Assembly: GCA_015222055.1 (NCBI GenBank)
Contig: JADFUR010000039.1
Coordinates: 1-64,000, forward strand
Source: Bacteroidota bacterium
GTDB lineage: Bacteria > Bacteroidota > Bacteroidia > Bacteroidales > B39-G9
Reading direction: 5' to 3'
DNA length: 64,000 nucleotides
Shown here: piece after piece, positions 17,630-28,300 of the stretch
Layout of the letters: each line of letters opens with the position of its first letter
Numbering within the stretch: position 1 is the stretch's first letter
Notes under the pieces: generated by a model
Database searches by the model: none
What the model saw: only the letters and a program-made list of their open reading frames with translations
Told to the model about the DNA's origin: nothing
Made by a program: the position numbers and the translations under genes

Positions 17630-20600
17630 ATGAAGACTATTTTAATAAAGATACAAGCAATATTAGTTATAGTGATTTTTACAACTTCAATTATTTCTGC
17701 ACAAACATTAATTTTAGATGAATTTGAAAATAATGATGGTTGGAATTTAATCAAATCCGATGGGGTTGCTCTTAGCATATCTAATGAAAAAGGATTAACA
17801 AATAAAGCAATTCGATTCGATTATGATTTTACCAATGGAACAGGATACGCTGGAATACAAAAATTATTTCCGATTGAACTTCCAGATAATTATGAACTTA
17901 GTTTTAATATTAAAGCAGAATCGCTTTCTAATAATTTTGAAATAAAATTTATTGATAGCACTGGTAATAATGTTTGGTGGGTTAATAATAGAAATTATGA
18001 TTTTTCTTCAGATTGGAAAAAAATTCGAATAAAGAAAAGACATATAAAATTTGCCTGGGGATCGATAAGCGACCATTGTTTAAAGCGAATTGACAGAATT
18101 GAGTTTACCGTTTCTTCTTTTGTTGGAGGAAAAGGAACTATCTGGATTGACAATCTGAAATTTAAACCTCTTAAACCTGAAGTAGATTTTTATCCTACAC
18201 CATTAGTGAAAACATCCTCTTTTAGAAAAAAATATTCACCTGAATTTGTTGTCGATTCTTCAAATGAAACTTTTTGGCAAAGTCGTGGAGTAAAAAATCA
18301 GTTTGTTATGTTCGATTTTACTACAAACAGGGAATTTGGTGGTTTACAAATAAATTGGCAAAAAAATCATCGAGCAGAAAATTTCGACATTTTGATATCA
18401 AATAATGCAATTGATTGGGAAATAGTTTATTCTGTTCGGTCAAATCAAAGTGATGTTAGTTTCATTAAGCTCACTGAAACAGAGGCTAAGTATCTAAAAG
18501 TAAATCTTCTTAAAAGTAATTCTCCAAAAGGTTTTGGAATAAACAGAATAAAGTTTCTAAATATTAAGAATTCATTAACAACAAATGATTATTTGATATA
18601 CACGGCAAAAAATTCATCTGCAGGTAATTATCCAAGGTATTTTTCGAATCAAGCTTCCTACTGGACCATTGTAGGAACAAATAATGACACAAAAGAAGCC
18701 TTGATTAATGAGGATGGTATGGTTGAAGTAGATAAGGCTTTGTTTTCTATAGAACCAATGATAAAAATTGGGAGCAAACTTTATAATTGGGAAAATGTGA
18801 AATCATCTCAATCAATGAGCTTCCCTGAAAATAGTGACAAATTGAATTTCACACCCTCTGTTACGTGGTTGTGCGATGATTTGAAATTTGCAACCGGCGT
18901 ATCTACATATGGGAAAGCAAATATTAATTCAAAGCTTAACATAGCTTATTTTTTCAAAAATACTTCTGAGCAATCAAAAGATTTCGAATTTTATTTGCTT
19001 ATTAGACCTTTTCAGGTGAATCCACATTACCAGTTTTTGAATACTATTGGAGGTGCCGGCAAAATATTTTCTATCAATGAAGAAGAGCATGGTAAAAAAA
19101 TTATTGTTGACGATAAAATAATACTATCTGCCAGAGAATATGATTTTTTAAAAGCAGGTACTTTTGATAATGGAAATATAGTTGAGCTTATCAGAAATGA
19201 AAAAATTCAAGAAAAAAAATCTGCCTATGATAAAAGCGGAATGGCAAATGGTGTTATAAAATATTCAATTCACCTTGATCCGGGAGAACAAACAAAATTT
19301 TTTGTCGTAGTGCCGTTTCACGATGTTGAATCTGTCAGCAATGAAATAAGTAATGAATCTATTTCAAAAGAATTTAGCGAAACTGCTGAATTTTGGAAAT
19401 CAAAAGTAAATCATATCAAATTCAACTTACCCGAATCAGCCAATAGAATTGTAAACACTTATAAATCAAATCTTGCATACATTCTAATCAATAGGGATAA
19501 AGCTGGCATTCAACCCGGTTCTCGTTCATATGAAAGAAGTTGGATACGTGATGGCTCATTAACATCATCAGCACTTTTAAAATCGGGTATAGTAGAAGAA
19601 GTTAAAGATTTTATCGAATGGTATGCCGATTATCAATATGAAAGCGGTAAAGTTCCATGTGTTGTTGATTTAAGAGGAGCTGATCCGGTTCCAGAAAACG
19701 ACAGTCATGGACAACTCATATATTTAATTCGTGAATATTTTAACTTTACACAAGATACGGCTTTTCTAAAGTCTAAAAATAAATATGTTCTAAATGCAGT
19801 TAACTATATTGAATCTTTAATTGCTGAACGATCAACAAACCATTTTAAATATGGGAATGATAGCCTTAGAGCATTCTACGGTCTTGTTCCCGAATCAATT
19901 AGTCACGAAGGTTATTCTGCAAAGCCGATGCATTCGTATTGGGATAATTTTTTTATAATGAAAGGTTTGAAAGATGCTGCTGAAATACAAAAGGCACTGG
20001 GTGAAGAAGCATCTTATGAACGCATTATAAAAGTTCGTGATACATTCAAGATAAATTTATATAATTCGTTGCAACTGGCAATGAAAACAAGAAAAATTGA
20101 TTACATCCCGGGATGTGTTGAACTTGGCGATTTTGATGCAACATCAACAACCATAGCATTAAGTCCTTGTAATGAATTAAAAAATTTACCAAAGCCGCAA
20201 ATTTATAACACTTTTGATAAGTATTACAAGTTTTTTAAAAACAGGAAAGACGGAAATACTAAGTGGATAAATTATACACCATACGAAAATCGTTTGATAG
20301 GTTCATATATCATTTTAGACCAACCAGAAAGAGCTCACGAATTATTGGAGTTTTTTCTGAATAACCAGCGTCCACAGGGTTGGAACCACTGGGCCGAAGT
20401 GGTATGGAATGATTACAGAACACCTCGCTTTATTGGAGATATGCCACACACGTGGGTAGGAAGCGACTTTATTAATGCAATTCGTTCTATGTTTGTTTAT
20501 GAAAATGAGTATGACCAAACACTTGTTTTGGCTTCTGCACTTTATCAGGACTGGATTGATTCTCCTAAAGGTATGTCGGTCGAAAATCTACCAACGTATT

Positions 20601-20818
20601 ATGGTGAGATTTCTTATAAAATAAAAAAAGATCAAAATGAATATCATTTTTCCATTTTTGGTGATGTAAAACTTCCAGAGAATGGAATTACAATAAAAAA
20701 TTTCAATGGTTCTAGATTACCTGTAAGTGTAACTATAAATGGAATAGAAAGCAAAGACTTTAATGAAAAGGAAATTGTTGTGGAAGAGTCTCCTGCTGAA
20801 GTTGTGATATATTATTAA
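17630..20818 (+). CDS. Secreted protein with CBM-like and F5/8C-like domains and an (alpha/alpha)6 catalytic-type domain
   Basis: 1062 residues. A signal peptide is cut near SIISAQ (residue 25). Residues about 26-185 resemble a beta-sandwich CBM (LDEFENNDGWNLI, IDNLKFKPL), and 190-325 an F5/8 type C/discoidin domain (FVVDSSNETFWQSRG, NFDILISNNAIDWEIV). A further beta region leads to a helical (alpha/alpha)6 domain at about 605-1000 with SWIRDGS (W638, D641), SYWDNFF (D772) and WNHWAEVVW (E923). WxRDG and YWDN are typical of inverting (alpha/alpha)6 glycoside hydrolases such as GH15, GH63 and GH94 relatives. I cannot assign a family. Location should be periplasmic, between GH144 and the symporter, so it probably trims or debranches beta-1,2-glucan fragments. 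Confidence 0.75.
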   Translation: MKTILIKIQAILVIVIFTTSIISAQTLILDEFENNDGWNLIKSDGVALSISNEKGLTNKAIRFDYDFTNGTGYAGIQKLFPIELPDNYELSFNIKAESLSNNFEIKFIDSTGNNVWWVNNRNYDFSSDWKKIRIKKRHIKFAWGSISDHCLKRIDRIEFTVSSFVGGKGTIWIDNLKFKPLKPEVDFYPTPLVKTSSFRKKYSPEFVVDSSNETFWQSRGVKNQFVMFDFTTNREFGGLQINWQKNHRAENFDILISNNAIDWEIVYSVRSNQSDVSFIKLTETEAKYLKVNLLKSNSPKGFGINRIKFLNIKNSLTTNDYLIYTAKNSSAGNYPRYFSNQASYWTIVGTNNDTKEALINEDGMVEVDKALFSIEPMIKIGSKLYNWENVKSSQSMSFPENSDKLNFTPSVTWLCDDLKFATGVSTYGKANINSKLNIAYFFKNTSEQSKDFEFYLLIRPFQVNPHYQFLNTIGGAGKIFSINEEEHGKKIIVDDKIILSAREYDFLKAGTFDNGNIVELIRNEKIQEKKSAYDKSGMANGVIKYSIHLDPGEQTKFFVVVPFHDVESVSNEISNESISKEFSETAEFWKSKVNHIKFNLPESANRIVNTYKSNLAYILINRDKAGIQPGSRSYERSWIRDGSLTSSALLKSGIVEEVKDFIEWYADYQYESGKVPCVVDLRGADPVPENDSHGQLIYLIREYFNFTQDTAFLKSKNKYVLNAVNYIESLIAERSTNHFKYGNDSLRAFYGLVPESISHEGYSAKPMHSYWDNFFIMKGLKDAAEIQKALGEEASYERIIKVRDTFKINLYNSLQLAMKTRKIDYIPGCVELGDFDATSTTIALSPCNELKNLPKPQIYNTFDKYYKFFKNRKDGNTKWINYTPYENRLIGSYIILDQPERAHELLEFFLNNQRPQGWNHWAEVVWNDYRTPRFIGDMPHTWVGSDFINAIRSMFVYENEYDQTLVLASALYQDWIDSPKGMSVENLPTYYGEISYKIKKDQNEYHFSIFGDVKLPENGITIKNFNGSRLPVSVTINGIESKDFNEKEIVVEESPAEVVIYY

Positions 20819-20841
20819 TATTTAAATTTATCAATACCAAT

Positions 20842-22923
20842 ATGAATCAATTTAAAAAAGTTGCAACTAAAGATAAAAAAAATGAAAATCATGTTAAATT
20901 TTCACAATTAGCAACCTATGGCTCAGGAGGAATAATACCAATAGCACTTTTTAACGTAGCAGGAATGCTCGTAGGACTAATGGGAAATATAAGTCTTGGG
21001 CTAAGTGCTTTTTGGTTAGGGTTGATATTAATCATACCGCGACTTTGGGATGCTGTATCGGATCCTATAGTTGGACACCTTACAGATAATGCACGTACCC
21101 GTTGGGGCAGACGTCGTCCTTTCATTCTAGTTGGAGGAATTTTAGTGGCAATATTTTTTGTTCTCATCTGGTGGATTCCAAAGGGCGAAATGGTGCGGGT
21201 TTGGTTTCCCTCTGAAAGTGGTTATCAGGTATTCCAACTTATCTATATTCTCATAACTCTTTTGCTGTTTTTTACGGCATGCACAATTTTTGAGATACCT
21301 CATGGTGCTCTTGGTATGGAAATGACTAATGATTCTCATGAACGAACACGCCTTTTTAGTGCAAAGAGTTTTATTGGAAATCTTTTTGCAATGAGCACTC
21401 CATGGTTATTTGCTCTTGCAAGTTTAGATATTTTTAAGGGACCCGGGGGTAATGAAATGGATGGTATGCGTTATGTATCCATACTTATAGCAGCTATAAT
21501 AATTCCTCTCTCAATTTGGTGGTTTTTTTCTTTGCGTGAACCTGGATTTAAAAAGCTTGCTAAACAGGAAAAAACACCCTTTTGGAAAAATATGAAACAT
21601 ACTGCCAGCAATAAAAATTTTATAATGTTAACGCTTACAATTTTTACTCTGGCAATGGGCTTTAATTTCGTTAATTTGCTGGGTTCTTACATTCCAATTT
21701 TTTATATTTTTGGAGGAGATAAAGTTGCAGGTGCATATTTATTAGGTATTAATGGTACTGTGTGGGCAATTACCGGATTACTTGCTGTTTTTCCTCTTAA
21801 CTGGATTAGTCCTAAACTTGGGAAGAGAAATACTCTCATTATTTCAATTTTGCTCATGTGCTTGGCACAACTTTCAAAAATTGTTTGTTACAATCCGTCA
21901 TATCCTTATTTAATAATTATTCCAACTGTTCTTCTTTCTGCAGGGATGTTGATTTTTTTTACACTTGGTTCTTCAATGGTTGGCGATATTTGTGATGAAG
22001 ATGAACTTAAAACAGGATGTAGAAGAGAAGGAAGCTTTTATTCTATTTTTTGGTGGTTTATTAAAATGGGAACAGCTCTTGCCAGTTTTGTTGCAGGAGC
22101 ATTAATTGTACTTACCCTTTTTGACCAAGATCAGGTAACTAAAGTTGATGATATACAAGGAAGTATAGGCGAAATGAATAGTATTGTGCAGACATGGGAA
22201 GGTGATACTACGCTTAACATTATAAACAAAGACCGGATTGGCAAAATAAATTCCCGGTATAATGATGCTTTAAAAGAGTCTAAAGATTATTTAATTTATC
22301 TTGATAAGGAATCCAAAAAATGGGAAAATCGGGAAGTGAAAAAAATTATAAAGTCCCAAAAACAAAAAAGAAAAATTTTGGCAAAAGCCAAGTCTGGAAC
22401 AAACTCAACGATTAGTGAGTTGGAGAAAATTCAGTATCAAATAAAAAGCATAGATGCTAAGAGTGAAGTTCTTCATATTAAAGCTATTAATAAAAAATTA
22501 ATTGCGCTCACTCTCCAAACTAAACTTGAAAAAGCTAGAATAAACGCTTTTAATCTTATGATGCATCTGGAAACGAAATCTGATGAAACCAAAAATAGCA
22601 GGGGGCATTATGATGAACTTATGCAAGATATTAGAGAAGTGAATAATCATCTTGCCAAAATGAACGCTTCAAAACCTTTAAAAGTCCTTGATAAAGAATT
22701 AAATGCAATTGAAGATAAAATTGTTCCTTTAAAGAAACAATCACCACATACTCTTTTAATGATGCGAATTGTAGAAATTGGTTTGCCATTATTACTAAGT
22801 ATTTTTTCAATCATCTTTGTTCTGCGTTATAAATTAACCGAAAAAAGATCGTATGAAATAAAAGAGCTTTTAAAGCAACGAAATATTAATAGTTTTAAAG
22901 AAAAAGATAATGCAATACTATAG
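20842..22923 (+). CDS. GPH/MFS sugar:cation symporter with a large helical insertion
   Basis: 693 residues; GPH-family transporters (MelB/LacS-like, sucrose type) are usually 450-500. The cytoplasmic loop 2-3 signature is clear: WDAVSDPIVGHLTDNARTRWGRRRPF. Later helices match the family, including MVGDICDEDELKTGCRREGSFYSIFWWFIKMG. After about residue 433, beyond the helix SFVAGALIVLTLF, come about 200 Lys/Glu-rich residues predicted as long helices or coiled coil (KKIIKSQKQKRKIL, ISELEKIQYQIKSIDAKSE). A last membrane helix follows near 640-660. Standard MFS topology puts this loop in the periplasm. The role inferred from position, 23 bp after the secreted hydrolase and 34 bp before GH35, is import of beta-1,2-gluco-oligosaccharides. 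Confidence 0.88.
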   Translation: MNQFKKVATKDKKNENHVKFSQLATYGSGGIIPIALFNVAGMLVGLMGNISLGLSAFWLGLILIIPRLWDAVSDPIVGHLTDNARTRWGRRRPFILVGGILVAIFFVLIWWIPKGEMVRVWFPSESGYQVFQLIYILITLLLFFTACTIFEIPHGALGMEMTNDSHERTRLFSAKSFIGNLFAMSTPWLFALASLDIFKGPGGNEMDGMRYVSILIAAIIIPLSIWWFFSLREPGFKKLAKQEKTPFWKNMKHTASNKNFIMLTLTIFTLAMGFNFVNLLGSYIPIFYIFGGDKVAGAYLLGINGTVWAITGLLAVFPLNWISPKLGKRNTLIISILLMCLAQLSKIVCYNPSYPYLIIIPTVLLSAGMLIFFTLGSSMVGDICDEDELKTGCRREGSFYSIFWWFIKMGTALASFVAGALIVLTLFDQDQVTKVDDIQGSIGEMNSIVQTWEGDTTLNIINKDRIGKINSRYNDALKESKDYLIYLDKESKKWENREVKKIIKSQKQKRKILAKAKSGTNSTISELEKIQYQIKSIDAKSEVLHIKAINKKLIALTLQTKLEKARINAFNLMMHLETKSDETKNSRGHYDELMQDIREVNNHLAKMNASKPLKVLDKELNAIEDKIVPLKKQSPHTLLMMRIVEIGLPLLLSIFSIIFVLRYKLTEKRSYEIKELLKQRNINSFKEKDNAIL

Positions 22924-22957
22924 AATCAACATTTACATAAACTGATAAATTACTCAG

Positions 22958-25390
22958 ATGACATTTAGTATAAAAGAAGATTGTTTTTATCTTAACAACA
23001 AAAAGGTATTCCTGAATTCTGGTGAAATTCATTATTTCAGGATTAAGCGTGAGTTATGGGATAAGCATTTGCAAGCAGCCTGTGATGCAGGATTAACAAC
23101 AGTGAGTACTTATGTCCCCTGGGCATGGCATGAATCAACTGAAGGCGTTTTTGATTTTGATGGTATATCATGTCCTGAGCGAGATTTAAATGCGTGGCTT
23201 CAACTATGTAAGGAATATAATTTACATTGTATTTTAAAACCGGGACCATTTATTTTGGCGGAAACAAGGGGAGCAGGTCTTCCAGATTGGTTTCTGCATC
23301 AACACCAGAATGAGGTAAAGATGCACAACCGCAAAGGCGATATAGTTCAAAGTGATGGAGTTAGTCTTTTTAATAAAATTTATTTAGAAAAAGTTACACT
23401 GTGGTACGATCAAATCATGCCTTTTATTCGGGAACGTGAAATATCAAATGGTGGTCCGGTCATTATGATCCAAATTTGTAATGAGATAGGCGTATTTCCT
23501 TGGTTAGCACATCAGGGTGATTATAGCAAAGACGTGAATGTGCGTTTTATTTCTTACTTGAAAAATAAGTTTAGTAATATTACAGAAGTGAATCGTTTGT
23601 GGGGAAAAAGTTACAATCAGTTTGATGATATTGTACTGCCTCCTGATGGCAAGCTACCATATGAATCAAAAGAAGATCGTGCTCGAGACTATGAGTGGCA
23701 TTGTTTCTGGAGAACTTATTATGGCGATTATTTGAGAATGCTATGCAATATGGCTAGGGAAAGGGGAGTGACCGTTCCATTTTATCACAACCTACCGGGT
23801 TGGATATATGGTAGCGGGTATGAATTTCCGGTAAATATCACTATGTATGAAAATTTATATCAAGAAAAGAGTGAACTTATTTTTGGAGTTGATCATATTC
23901 CAGAATTCATGTCATATCGTAATATGCACGACGATCGCATTATAAACGATATAACATTTGCCATGCAAGGGAAAAAACCTCTTTTTGCTGCTGAATTTCA
24001 AAGTGGTTCTCGTGAATATCATGTAGTACCCAATCCACGAGAGATGGAGCTTTTTTATAAAGCAAGTATTGCCAATGGACTTTCCGGTTGGAACTACTAT
24101 ATGTTTTCACAAGGACATAACCAAAGGCAAAAAGGCTATTCTGGAGATACTTTCTATTGGTATTGTCCGCTCACTCCCGAAGGGAAACGTACAAGTGCTT
24201 TTCCCCTTGTAAAAAGAATGAGTAAGATTATTAAAACATCAGAACATATAATACTTAACGCAAAAAGAAAAGCAGAGGTATGTGTTCTTTTTTATCCGCC
24301 ATATTATGCAACAGAATTGGAAAGACCTGAAAATGGTAAAAGCGAACTTGAGTTTACTCCTGCAACAATTCGCAGAACAGCATATTTTGATGGATTACTA
24401 AAAGCTCTTCAGGTGCTAAATATAGACTATGATATGCTTGACCTTAGTAAAGCTTCTGTAGATAAATTAACCAAATATAAACAGGTCTGGGCTTTCACTA
24501 CAGACGAAATGAATGCCAAAGATCAACAAGTTATTGTTGATTATACTAAGGCAGGAGGAAATCTTATTATGTTCCCATATCTGCCCGACCGAGAGATGAA
24601 TCAGAATCCTTGCTCAATTATCCGAAAAGCTCTTTCGATTGAGCCAATGGGAAAAGAAATTATTGATTCTCCATTGGTTGATATTTATAATCTTAAAGAT
24701 ATTAAATGTGCAAATCCACAAATTGTTTACTCAAAAGAATCTCTTTTGGGAGCAAAAGTTATTGCAAAAACTATAAATGATACTATTTGTGGTTTCGAAA
24801 AAAATCTTGGTAAAGGATTATTTATCAATATTGGTACATGGTTTGGTTTTGATACAGAGGGGCATAGAGCCGTTTACGAAACAATTTTAAATAAATCAGA
24901 TGCGAAACTTAGACAATCATTCGTAGACAATGAAAATATTGCTGTAAGACAACGTTTCACTGATGATGATTCTGCTATTTTATTTATAGGAAATTACTAT
25001 AATGAAGAGTCTTGGGGTAAAATATCCTATACACATCCCCAAAGTGGAGAATTAGTAACAATTCCATATGCACAGGAGAAAATGCTTTTTCCTCCATTAT
25101 ATGCTATGTTAACTCCTATTTGCATTGATGTAATTGATGGGTTAAAAATTTTACATAGCACATCAGACATTATTAGTATTGAAGTGTTGGACGATAAATT
25201 CAATATTATTGTGTATGGAGATAGAGATTTGATTGGAGAAATTGTTCTGGAAGGCATTAACACAACTAAAGTAAAATCTGCAACAATTGATGGCGAAAAT
25301 ATTAATATTATTTGTCACAAAAATCGTATTGTGTTAAATTACAATCATAAACACAAAAAAGAAATGTTTTTAACTGTAAAAATTTGCTAG
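22958..25390 (+). CDS. GH35-family enzyme, probably acting on beta-1,2-gluco-oligosaccharides
   Basis: 810 residues without a signal peptide, so cytoplasmic. The N-terminal (beta/alpha)8 barrel starts with SGEIHYFRIKRELWDKHLQAACDAGLTTVSTYVPWAWHE, read here in pieces as a GH35 opening. The acid/base Glu is expected at E176 (QICNEIG) and the nucleophile at E346 (FAAEFQSG). About 430-620 is a flavodoxin-like middle domain (VCVLFYPPYYATEL, GGNLIMFPYLPD), then a beta-sandwich. Default annotation would be beta-galactosidase. However, it ends directly against the GH94 start codon and sits in a beta-1,2-glucan locus. From memory, at least one GH35 enzyme next to an oligoglucan phosphorylase (Ignavibacterium album) is a beta-1,2-glucosyltransferase, so that or a beta-1,2-glucosidase activity is more likely. 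Confidence 0.83.
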   Translation: MTFSIKEDCFYLNNKKVFLNSGEIHYFRIKRELWDKHLQAACDAGLTTVSTYVPWAWHESTEGVFDFDGISCPERDLNAWLQLCKEYNLHCILKPGPFILAETRGAGLPDWFLHQHQNEVKMHNRKGDIVQSDGVSLFNKIYLEKVTLWYDQIMPFIREREISNGGPVIMIQICNEIGVFPWLAHQGDYSKDVNVRFISYLKNKFSNITEVNRLWGKSYNQFDDIVLPPDGKLPYESKEDRARDYEWHCFWRTYYGDYLRMLCNMARERGVTVPFYHNLPGWIYGSGYEFPVNITMYENLYQEKSELIFGVDHIPEFMSYRNMHDDRIINDITFAMQGKKPLFAAEFQSGSREYHVVPNPREMELFYKASIANGLSGWNYYMFSQGHNQRQKGYSGDTFYWYCPLTPEGKRTSAFPLVKRMSKIIKTSEHIILNAKRKAEVCVLFYPPYYATELERPENGKSELEFTPATIRRTAYFDGLLKALQVLNIDYDMLDLSKASVDKLTKYKQVWAFTTDEMNAKDQQVIVDYTKAGGNLIMFPYLPDREMNQNPCSIIRKALSIEPMGKEIIDSPLVDIYNLKDIKCANPQIVYSKESLLGAKVIAKTINDTICGFEKNLGKGLFINIGTWFGFDTEGHRAVYETILNKSDAKLRQSFVDNENIAVRQRFTDDDSAILFIGNYYNEESWGKISYTHPQSGELVTIPYAQEKMLFPPLYAMLTPICIDVIDGLKILHSTSDIISIEVLDDKFNIIVYGDRDLIGEIVLEGINTTKVKSATIDGENINIICHKNRIVLNYNHKHKKEMFLTVKIC

Positions 25391-28300
25391 ATGATTATTA
25401 AAAATTCACATGGACTTATTTTTGAATTTCTGAATAATGGTTCAGTAAAAAGTATTGAAGTTGACCCAATAAGAATAAGTCTCGAATCAAGCTCGCCTTT
25501 TTCATTACTGGGGGCAAACATTTTTTTAAGAAAAAGAACAAAGCCTTACGAATATATTGCTTTAACAGGTTCTGAGAGCAATAGTGTTTTTAGCATTGTC
25601 GACGATAGATTTATGACCAAAGGCAGTTGGGCTAATCTTGATTATTTATGTTGTTTGCAACTATCAAAAAAAAGTCTAAGCTGGCAATGGAGTGTAGAAG
25701 TTAAAAATTTATCTGATAAAGATGTTGAGCTTGATTTAATTTACGTTCAAGATGCTGGACTGAAGTCAATAAATGAAGGATTAATCAACGAATATTATGT
25801 AAGTCAATATCTTGAAAGATTAATCCTAAAAGATAAAAAGTATGGTTCTGTAATATGCTGTCGTCAAAACATGCAGGAATTTGTTGGATATCCCTGGCTA
25901 ATGATGGCTTGTAAAAATGGAGCTGTAGCAGCAAGTGTTGATGGAATGCAATTTTATGGTAAAACATTCAGGGAAACCAGAATCCCTGAGGGATTGAAAT
26001 CAGATAAGCTTGGTGGTGAATATTCAGGGGAATCTTCAGTGCTTGCATTGCAGCAAAAACCTTTCAGCATAGCATCCGGGCAGATTAGTAACAGTGTTTT
26101 TGTTGCCACTTATTTTCCTAATCATCCAAAAGCAACGTCTGTTGATGATTTGAAAAGTCTTCCTGATCTTATGCTCGAATTTGATGATAAGATGACAATT
26201 GCTAGTAAGAAAAATTGGAAACTACCTATCAAAAATTTATTTAATACATCTCCATTTTTACCTGTTAACGATTTAAATGATAAAGAACTTAATTTGTTTT
26301 TTGGTAAAGAGAGACGTCATTATGAAAAGGAAAATGGTAAATTGTTATCGTTTTTTAGTGAGGAAAATAATCATGTTGTTTTGCGAGCCAAGGAAATCAT
26401 GGTGGATAGACCACATGGACATATTATGCAAGCTAAAACAGGACTCTTGCCTAATGAAAATATTGTTTCTACTAGCTCAAACGCTTATGGGGTATTCAAT
26501 TCACATCTAACACAAGGTAATACAAATTTTAATATTTTATTATCAGTTTGCAATAGTCAGTTCAATCTAGCACCGGAAACAGGTCAGCGTATTTTTGTGA
26601 AATTAAATAAGCAATATTATTTACTTGGTATTCCTTCTGCTTTTGAGATTGGTTTAAATCATTGCCGTTGGATATACAAATTTGGTGATTATTGTTTTCA
26701 AATCAGGACGTGGACCTCAAAATCTGCCCCACAGGTTAATCTTGATATTAAAGAGCTTTCGGGTAATAAAGTAGATTTGTTAATTACTCATCATTTTGAC
26801 AAAGCTAATAATTGGAATATTATTTCGGGCAATTCATCTGGTGAATATATTGCAAAACCGAAAGTTAACAGCATGATCTCTGGAAAATTTTCTAAGGCAC
26901 AGTTCCGAATAATTGTTCAGAGTAAAAATGCTAAATATAAAGCTTGTAATGATGAGGTATTATATAGCAATACTAAAAAAGAAGCAAACGAATTATTTGT
27001 CTTTGATGTGAATAAAACATCAAATTTTTGTATGAGTTTTATTGGTGAAGTATGTAATCGTGTAAACGAAATTGAAATTAATAATTCAGATAATCAATGG
27101 CTTTCAGATACTCGTGAAGGTCAGAATTTTTGGAATAAATTAAGCCTAAATTTATCTCTCAATGGAGAGCAAAAAGATGTTTCTGCTATCAATGAAATAT
27201 TGCCATGGTATGGAATGAATGCACTTACACATTTTTTAACACCCTATGGATTAGAACAATTTAGTGGAGCTGCTTGGGGTACTCGTGATGTTTCTCAAGG
27301 TCCAATCGATTTGTTGCTTAGTTTAGAAAAGTATGCAGAAGCAAGAAAATTATTACAAATTATATTCTCGAACCAGAATCCCGATGGCGGATGGCCACAG
27401 TGGTGGATGTTCGATAGTTATACAAATATTAGGGCTCAAGATGCTCATGGTGATGTTGCTTACTGGTGTATTATAGCCCTTAGTAAGTATATTAAAGTTA
27501 CTGGAGACCTGAATATTATTGATGATTTTTTACCTTATTACAATGAAAATGCTCTTGACAATAATGAAAAAACACCACTTAGCGAACATGTAGAACGTCT
27601 TATTAAAATGATTGTTGATTCGTTTATCCCTGGCACTGCTTTGGTTCCCTATGGCGGTGGCGACTGGAACGATTCATTGCAACCCGTAAGTAAAGAATTG
27701 GCTAAGCGTATGATATCAAGCTGGACTGTTGAAATGAATTACCAGGCTTTTGATCAATATAAAGAGGTATATAAGATTACCGGTAATACAGAAAAAGCGA
27801 ATGAGTTAAAAGTGATTTGTGAAAAGATTAAAGCCGATTTTAATAAATATTTAATAAAGGATGGCGTGGTTGCAGGATATGGTCTGATTGAAGATAATGG
27901 CAGTATCAGCGTTTTGCTTCATCCTACAGACCAAAAAACTGGTATTCATTACAGTATTTTACCAATGAATCGTGGTATTATAAGTGGAATTTTTTCAAAA
28001 GAACAAGTTATTCAACATCAGGAATATACCGAACAACATCTTAAAGGACCCGATGGTGCTCGTTTAATGGATCATCCGCTCGAATACAGAGGCGGAATTC
28101 AAACTATTTTTCAAAGAGCAGAAAGTAGCACTTTTTTTGGACGTGAGATTGGACTTATGTATGTACATGAGCATATCCGTTATGCAGAATCACTTGCAAT
28201 TACAGGTAAAGCAGATGCTTTTGTGAAAGCACTTCGACAAGCAATTCCGGTTGATTACAAGGATATTGTACCATGTGGAGATGTTCGACAATCAAATTGT

